A stretch of DNA of 64,000 bases from Phycicoccus sp. Soil748 (GTDB lineage: Bacteria; Actinomycetota; Actinomycetes; Actinomycetales; Dermatophilaceae), in NCBI RefSeq assembly GCF_001428025.1, contig NZ_LMSC01000005.1:92000-155999 (forward strand), in the 5' to 3' direction. Below the pieces are notes generated by a model. The model saw only the letters and a list, made by a program, of their open reading frames with translations, was not told the origin of the DNA and made no database searches. The position numbers were made by a program, and so were the translations under genes. Numbering within the stretch: the stretch's first letter is position 1; each line of letters begins with the position of its first letter. Below, in pieces: positions 60,536-64,000 of this stretch.

Positions 60536-61768
60536 ATGACTGTGATGGAGCTGCTGCGCAAGGGAACGTCGACCACGGGCGGGCCCGACCCCCGGGGGCT
60601 CCACCGCACCCTCCTCGCCGGCGCGGGCGCCGCGAGCGCGTCGGCGCTCGCCTTCGTGCTCCCGGCCCTGCTCGTCTGGGTGGCCGCGTCGCAGAGCACC
60701 GTCGAGTGGACGACCGCCCTGGGCGTCGGTGCCGGCCTCTGGCTCCTCGGGGGCGGCGCGCACCTCACCCTCGGCGGGACGCCCGTGACCGTCGTCCCGC
60801 TCCTCTTCCTCGCGCTCGCCGTCGTCGGCGGCGCGTGGGCCGCGCGTCGAGCCGTGCGGGAGACCACCGAGGACCGCACGGTCACCCTGGCCGGCGACGT
60901 CCTCCACCGCCCCCTCGCGCTCGCGACCGGTGCCTGGACGGTCGGGTATGCCGTCGCGGCGGCACTGTGGGCGGTCGTCGCCTTCGCGGCCGGCCCCGAG
61001 CCGGTCCTGTGGACGCTCGTGCTGCCGGTCGTCGTGGTCCCGGTCGCCGCTGCGGCTCTGGCGCTGAGGCGCTGCGTGCGCGCACGACCCGAGCTGGCCG
61101 GCCCGCGCCTGAGCCGACCCCCGTGGCTGCCGGACGTGGTCCGCAGGGCCCTGCGCCCGGGCGTCGAGGGCGCGGTCGGGTTGGTGGGCGCAGGCCTCGT
61201 CGCGTGCACCGTCTTGCTGGTGCTGCACTGGGGGCGCGTCACCCACCTGCAGGGCGAGCTCGCGCCGGGCCTCGTCGGCGGAGCGGTGCTGTCGCTGGCC
61301 CAGCTGCTGGTGCTGCCCAACCTCGGTCTCTGGGCCGTGTCGTTCATGGCCGGCACCGGGTTCTCCGCCGTCGAGGGAGCCTCGGCGACCTGGACCGGCT
61401 CGCGGACCTCGCTCATGCCCATGGTCCCCGTGCTCGGTGCGCTGCCCGAGCCGGGCGCGTTCGCGGGCATCGTCCCGGCCGTGGTCCTCGTCCCGGTCGC
61501 GGTGGGCGCCTTCGTGGGGTGGCGGTCGCTGCGCTCGGTCGCACGCCTGTCGCGCACCCGTACCAAGCTCCTGGTCACCGGCACCGCGGTCGCCCTGGCC
61601 GCAGGCCTGCTCGGCCTGCTCGACGTCCTCGCCGGGTCGTCGCTCGGGGCCGCCCGCCTCTCGTCGATCGGGGCACCCGCCGGTGCGATGACGCTGGCCC
61701 TCCTCGTGGAGCTCGCCATCGGCGCCGGTCTCGTGCTGCTGTGGGACCGCTGGAAACTCCGGCGCTGA
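60536..61768 (+). CDS. perM: PerM-like DUF6350 polytopic cell-division membrane protein
   Basis: A 410-residue protein with about ten helices (LHRTLLAGAGAASASALAFVLPALLVWVAA…GGAWAARRAVRE…LATGAWTVGYAVAAALWAVVAFAAG…). It matches the DUF6350 family; in Mycobacterium tuberculosis the corresponding gene PerM (Rv0955) sits next to purN and is tied to cell division and persistence. The neighbour order here (sucCD, this gene, LLM, purN, purH) supports the assignment. The ATG at 60536 is the first clean start after the divergent sigma gene. Confidence 0.85.
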   Translation: MTVMELLRKGTSTTGGPDPRGLHRTLLAGAGAASASALAFVLPALLVWVAASQSTVEWTTALGVGAGLWLLGGGAHLTLGGTPVTVVPLLFLALAVVGGAWAARRAVRETTEDRTVTLAGDVLHRPLALATGAWTVGYAVAAALWAVVAFAAGPEPVLWTLVLPVVVVPVAAAALALRRCVRARPELAGPRLSRPPWLPDVVRRALRPGVEGAVGLVGAGLVACTVLLVLHWGRVTHLQGELAPGLVGGAVLSLAQLLVLPNLGLWAVSFMAGTGFSAVEGASATWTGSRTSLMPMVPVLGALPEPGAFAGIVPAVVLVPVAVGAFVGWRSLRSVARLSRTRTKLLVTGTAVALAAGLLGLLDVLAGSSLGAARLSSIGAPAGAMTLALLVELAIGAGLVLLWDRWKLRR

Positions 61769-61941
61769 CCCCGGCTGTCGGGCGCGAATGATGCGGTGCC
61801 GGATTCCCGCGCGAGCCGCTGAGCCGGTTCCCGGCAACCTGCTGACCCGCTCCCGGCCTGCTCCTGACCTGCGGGTTCGTGTTCGCCCAGAGCGGACACC
61901 CTCGAGTGGAGGACCTCCGGCCGCCGTGTGACGGTGGGTCC

Positions 61942-62955
61942 ATGACGCGATTCGGGTACACCCTCATGACTGAGCAGTCAGGACCGCGAGAGCTCGTGGG
62001 CTATGCCGTCGACGCCGAGCGCAGCGGGTTCGACTTCGCGGTGAGCAGCGACCACTACTCGCCGTGGCTGACCGAGCAGGGGCACGCGCCGTACGCGTGG
62101 ACCGTCCTCGGGGCGGTCGCCCAGGCGACGTCGACGCTGGACCTCATGACCTACGTGACGTGTCCGACCATCCGCTACGAGCCGGCGGTCGTCGCGCAGA
62201 AGGCGGCCACCCTGTCGCTGCTGAGCGAGGGGCGGTTCACCCTCGGCCTCGGGAGCGGCGAGAACCTCAACGAGCACGTCGTGGGCGAGGGCTGGCCGAT
62301 GGTCGGCGTGCGGCAGGACATGCTCGAGGAGGCCATCCACATCATCCGCGAGCTGCACACCGGCGAGCTGGTGACGTGGCAGGGGGAGTACTTCCGGGTC
62401 GACTCGGCCCGCGTCTGGGACTGCCCCGACGGTGGCGTGCCGATCGGCGTCGCGGTCTCGGGGGAGAAGTCCTTCGAGCGGTTCGGGCCGCTGGCCGACC
62501 ACGTGATCGCGGTGCAGCCCGACGGCGAGCTGGTCAAGGGCTTCCTCGACTCGCGGCGGAAGGCGCAGGGCGACGGCCGGGCCGAGAGCACCCCGGCCGC
62601 AGGGGAGGCCCGCGCCATCGGGCAGATCCCGATCAGCTGGGACGCGGACGCCGACCGCGCCAAGGAGCGAGCGCACGAGCAGTTCCGCTGGTTCGGTGGT
62701 GGCTGGGCGGTCAACGCCGACCTGCCCACGCCGGCCGGTTTCGCGGCTGCCTCGCAGTTCGTCACCCCCGACGACGTGGCTGAGTCGATCCCCTGCGGGC
62801 CGGACCTCGACGCGATCGTCGAAGCCGTCTCGGCGTACTGGGAGGCCGGCTTCACCGACATCGCCCTGGTGCAGGTGGGGGACGAGGGACAGCAGAGGTT
62901 CCTCGACGAGGCAGCCCAGCCACTGCTCGACAAGCTCCGCGCCGCCGCCCCCTGA
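61942..62955 (+). CDS. F420-dependent LLM class oxidoreductase (TIGR03557-like)
   Basis: A 337-residue TIM-barrel luciferase-like oxidoreductase. TRFGYTLMTEQSGPRELVGYAVDAERSGFDFAVSSDHYSPWLTEQGHAPYAWTVLGAVAQATSTLDLMTYVTCPTIRYEPAVVAQKAATLSLLSEGRFTLGLGSGENLNEHVVG follows the F420-type TIGR03557 pattern. It probably reduces a small substrate with F420H2. ATG at 61942 opens the conserved domain; the frame before it is not natural. The Mycobacterium counterpart Rv0953c is on the opposite strand in its order. The stop lies 8 bases before a large palindrome. Confidence 0.9.
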   Translation: MTRFGYTLMTEQSGPRELVGYAVDAERSGFDFAVSSDHYSPWLTEQGHAPYAWTVLGAVAQATSTLDLMTYVTCPTIRYEPAVVAQKAATLSLLSEGRFTLGLGSGENLNEHVVGEGWPMVGVRQDMLEEAIHIIRELHTGELVTWQGEYFRVDSARVWDCPDGGVPIGVAVSGEKSFERFGPLADHVIAVQPDGELVKGFLDSRRKAQGDGRAESTPAAGEARAIGQIPISWDADADRAKERAHEQFRWFGGGWAVNADLPTPAGFAAASQFVTPDDVAESIPCGPDLDAIVEAVSAYWEAGFTDIALVQVGDEGQQRFLDEAAQPLLDKLRAAAP

Positions 62956-62962
62956 CGGCCTG

Positions 62963-63031
62963 GCAAAGCGGGTGTCGTTCGACAAGACCCCGAGAAATAC
63001 GTCCCGGGTTGCCGAACGACGCCCGCTTTGC
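62963..63031. repeat. long inverted repeat between LLM gene and purN
   Basis: GCAAAGCGGGTGTCGTTCG (62963-62981) pairs with CGAACGACGCCCGCTTTGC (63013-63031) over 19 positions with one G-U pair. The 31-base centre contains an inner ACCCC…CGGGT stem. It lies 8 bases after the LLM stop and 70 bases before purN. It could be a terminator, though its length and inner stem suggest a mobile or interspersed element. Confidence 0.85.
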
Positions 63032-63100
63032 AGGGGGAAGGGGTGGCCCGCGTGACCTCCGGGCGTGGACGCGGGTGCCGTGCCACTCCCCACGGTCGGT

Positions 63101-63724
63101 ATGGTCGTGGCCGTGACCGCGCCTGAGCCCACGGGGATCGTCGTCCTCGTCTCCGGCTCCGGGACCAACCTCCAGGCCCTCATCGACGCCACCGCAGACC
63201 CTGCGTACGGCGTGCGGATCCTCGCCGTCGGCGCCGACCGGGCCGGCATCTCGGGCCTGCACCGTGCGGCGGCCGCCGGCATCCCGACGTTCGTCTGTCG
63301 AGTCGAGGACCACCCCACCCGAGCCGACTGGGACGCCGTGCTCGCCGAGCGGATCGCCGACCACCAGCCGGCGTTCGTCGTGTCGGCGGGCTTCATGAAG
63401 ATCCTCGGCCCACGGGTCCTGGGCGAGCACGTCGTGCTCAACACCCACCCGGCGCTGCTGCCCGCGTTCCCCGGCGCCCACGCCGTACGCGATGCGCTCG
63501 CGGCCGGCGCCACGGTCACGGGGTGCACCGTCCACGTCGTCGACGCGGGGGTCGACACCGGACCCGTGCTCGCCCAGACCACCGTCGAGGTGCGGCCTGA
63601 CGACACCGAGGACGCGCTGCACGAGCGCATCAAAGCCGTCGAGCACCCGTTGCTCGTCAACATCGTGGGCCGCGCGGCCCGCGAGGGAATCACCGTCACC
63701 GATGGGAAGGCCAGCATTCCGTGA
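63101..63724 (+). CDS. purN: phosphoribosylglycinamide formyltransferase (GAR transformylase)
   Basis: A 207-residue formyltransferase. [19 protein letters not shown] opens the fold; [44 protein letters not shown] carries the catalytic Asn/His/Asp region ([12 protein letters not shown] and DTGP). It uses 10-formyl-THF to form FGAR in purine synthesis. Start is uncertain among ATG 63101, GTG 63107 and GTG 63113; the ATG is chosen. The stop overlaps the purH start by GTGA. Confidence 0.95.
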   Translation: MVVAVTAPEPTGIVVLVSGSGTNLQALIDATADPAYGVRILAVGADRAGISGLHRAAAAGIPTFVCRVEDHPTRADWDAVLAERIADHQPAFVVSAGFMKILGPRVLGEHVVLNTHPALLPAFPGAHAVRDALAAGATVTGCTVHVVDAGVDTGPVLAQTTVEVRPDDTEDALHERIKAVEHPLLVNIVGRAAREGITVTDGKASIP

Positions 63725-64000
63725 CCCAGCAGTCCAGCCCCCAGCCCGCTGACGACGCAGGACGGCGCCCCGTGCGCCGGGCGCTCGTCTCCGTCTACGA
63801 CAAGACCGGGCTGGAGGAGCTGGCACGGGGGCTGCACGAGGCGGGCGTCGCCATCGTGTCGACCGGGGGGTCGGCGAAGCTCATCGAGGGCCTCGGAATC
63901 CCGGTGACCGAGGTCGCGGACCTCACCGGCTTCCCCGAGTGCCTCGAGGGCCGGGTCAAGACGCTGCACCCGCGCGTCCACGCCGGCATCCTCGCCGACA
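63721..64000 (+). CDS. purH: bifunctional AICAR transformylase/IMP cyclohydrolase, 5' part only
   Basis: GTG at 63721 overlaps the purN stop. About 93 codons fit in the window before it ends, beginning with a proline/glutamine-rich head, then [75 protein letters not shown], the standard IMP cyclohydrolase/MGS-like N-terminal domain. It would carry out the last two steps of IMP synthesis. The remainder lies outside the window. Confidence 0.95.
   Translation, partial: MTQQSSPQPADDAGRRPVRRALVSVYDKTGLEELARGLHEAGVAIVSTGGSAKLIEGLGIPVTEVADLTGFPECLEGRVKTLHPRVHAGILAD

Noticed and set aside
60362-61837. Minus-strand open frame upstream of the sigma factor
   Set aside because: It is antisense to the perM-like gene; the sigma starts at ATG 60361 with a GGGAGG site.

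Overview
The window is about 64 kb of very high-GC DNA with dense genes, frequent GTG starts, purine-rich ribosome sites and many 4-base ATGA/GTGA start-stop overlaps. Gene content points to an Actinomycetota chromosome: MurT/GatD, an F420-type LLM oxidoreductase, PspC-domain sensors, a PcrA helicase, PIG-L deacetylases, a PerM-like protein and DinB2-type polymerase. A member of Micrococcales such as Intrasporangiaceae is plausible, but this is inference. No tRNA, rRNA, CRISPR array, transposase, integrase or phage gene was seen.

Left part (1-22.1 kb): a truncated zinc-metalloprotease-like gene and a DUF2235 hydrolase; a RibD-type reductase; a short UvrA paralogue; several membrane proteins; a threonine-aldolase-like enzyme; a minus-strand chain of four coupled small genes (35-aa ORF, membrane protein, SnoaL-like, thioredoxin/GST-like); a NarL-type two-component system; an AGE-family epimerase; a spermidine-synthase-like membrane fusion; a frameshifted DUF3995 gene; and murT-gatD, which amidates lipid II.

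Middle part (22.1-39.7 kb): a possible glycan group (flippase-like protein, PIG-L deacetylase, GT4 glycosyltransferase, NUDIX); a divergent PspC / LiaF-like / PspC-kinase / response-regulator envelope-stress locus; a minus-strand run with a DinB2-like polymerase, a quinone oxidoreductase, a GNAT and a family-5-like uracil-DNA glycosylase; a FUSC-type transporter carrying a GDR tandem repeat; and an MFS exporter.

Right part (39.7-64 kb): pcrA, M23 peptidase, sucC, sucD, perM-like, LLM oxidoreductase, purN and purH follow the gene set known from the Mycobacterium tuberculosis uvrD1 to purH segment. Between the M23 gene and sucC lies about 13 kb of extra genes rich in secreted proteins: lipase, lone B12-binding protein, CocE-type hydrolase, thermolysin-like protease, a decayed DUF3048 gene, and three neighbouring secreted putative wall enzymes, two of which share a near-duplicate peptidase-inhibitor I36 domain. 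An HTH-TM-NBR1-Ig protein sits just before sucC. An ECF sigma/anti-sigma pair is placed between sucD and the perM-like gene.

The points most worth a second look are the I36 fusion pair with its wall-enzyme neighbourhood, the two decayed genes, the MurT that lacks cysteine ligands for a zinc ribbon, the DinB polymerase with isoleucine at the steric gate, the coupled 35-aa ORF, and families of intergenic palindromes.
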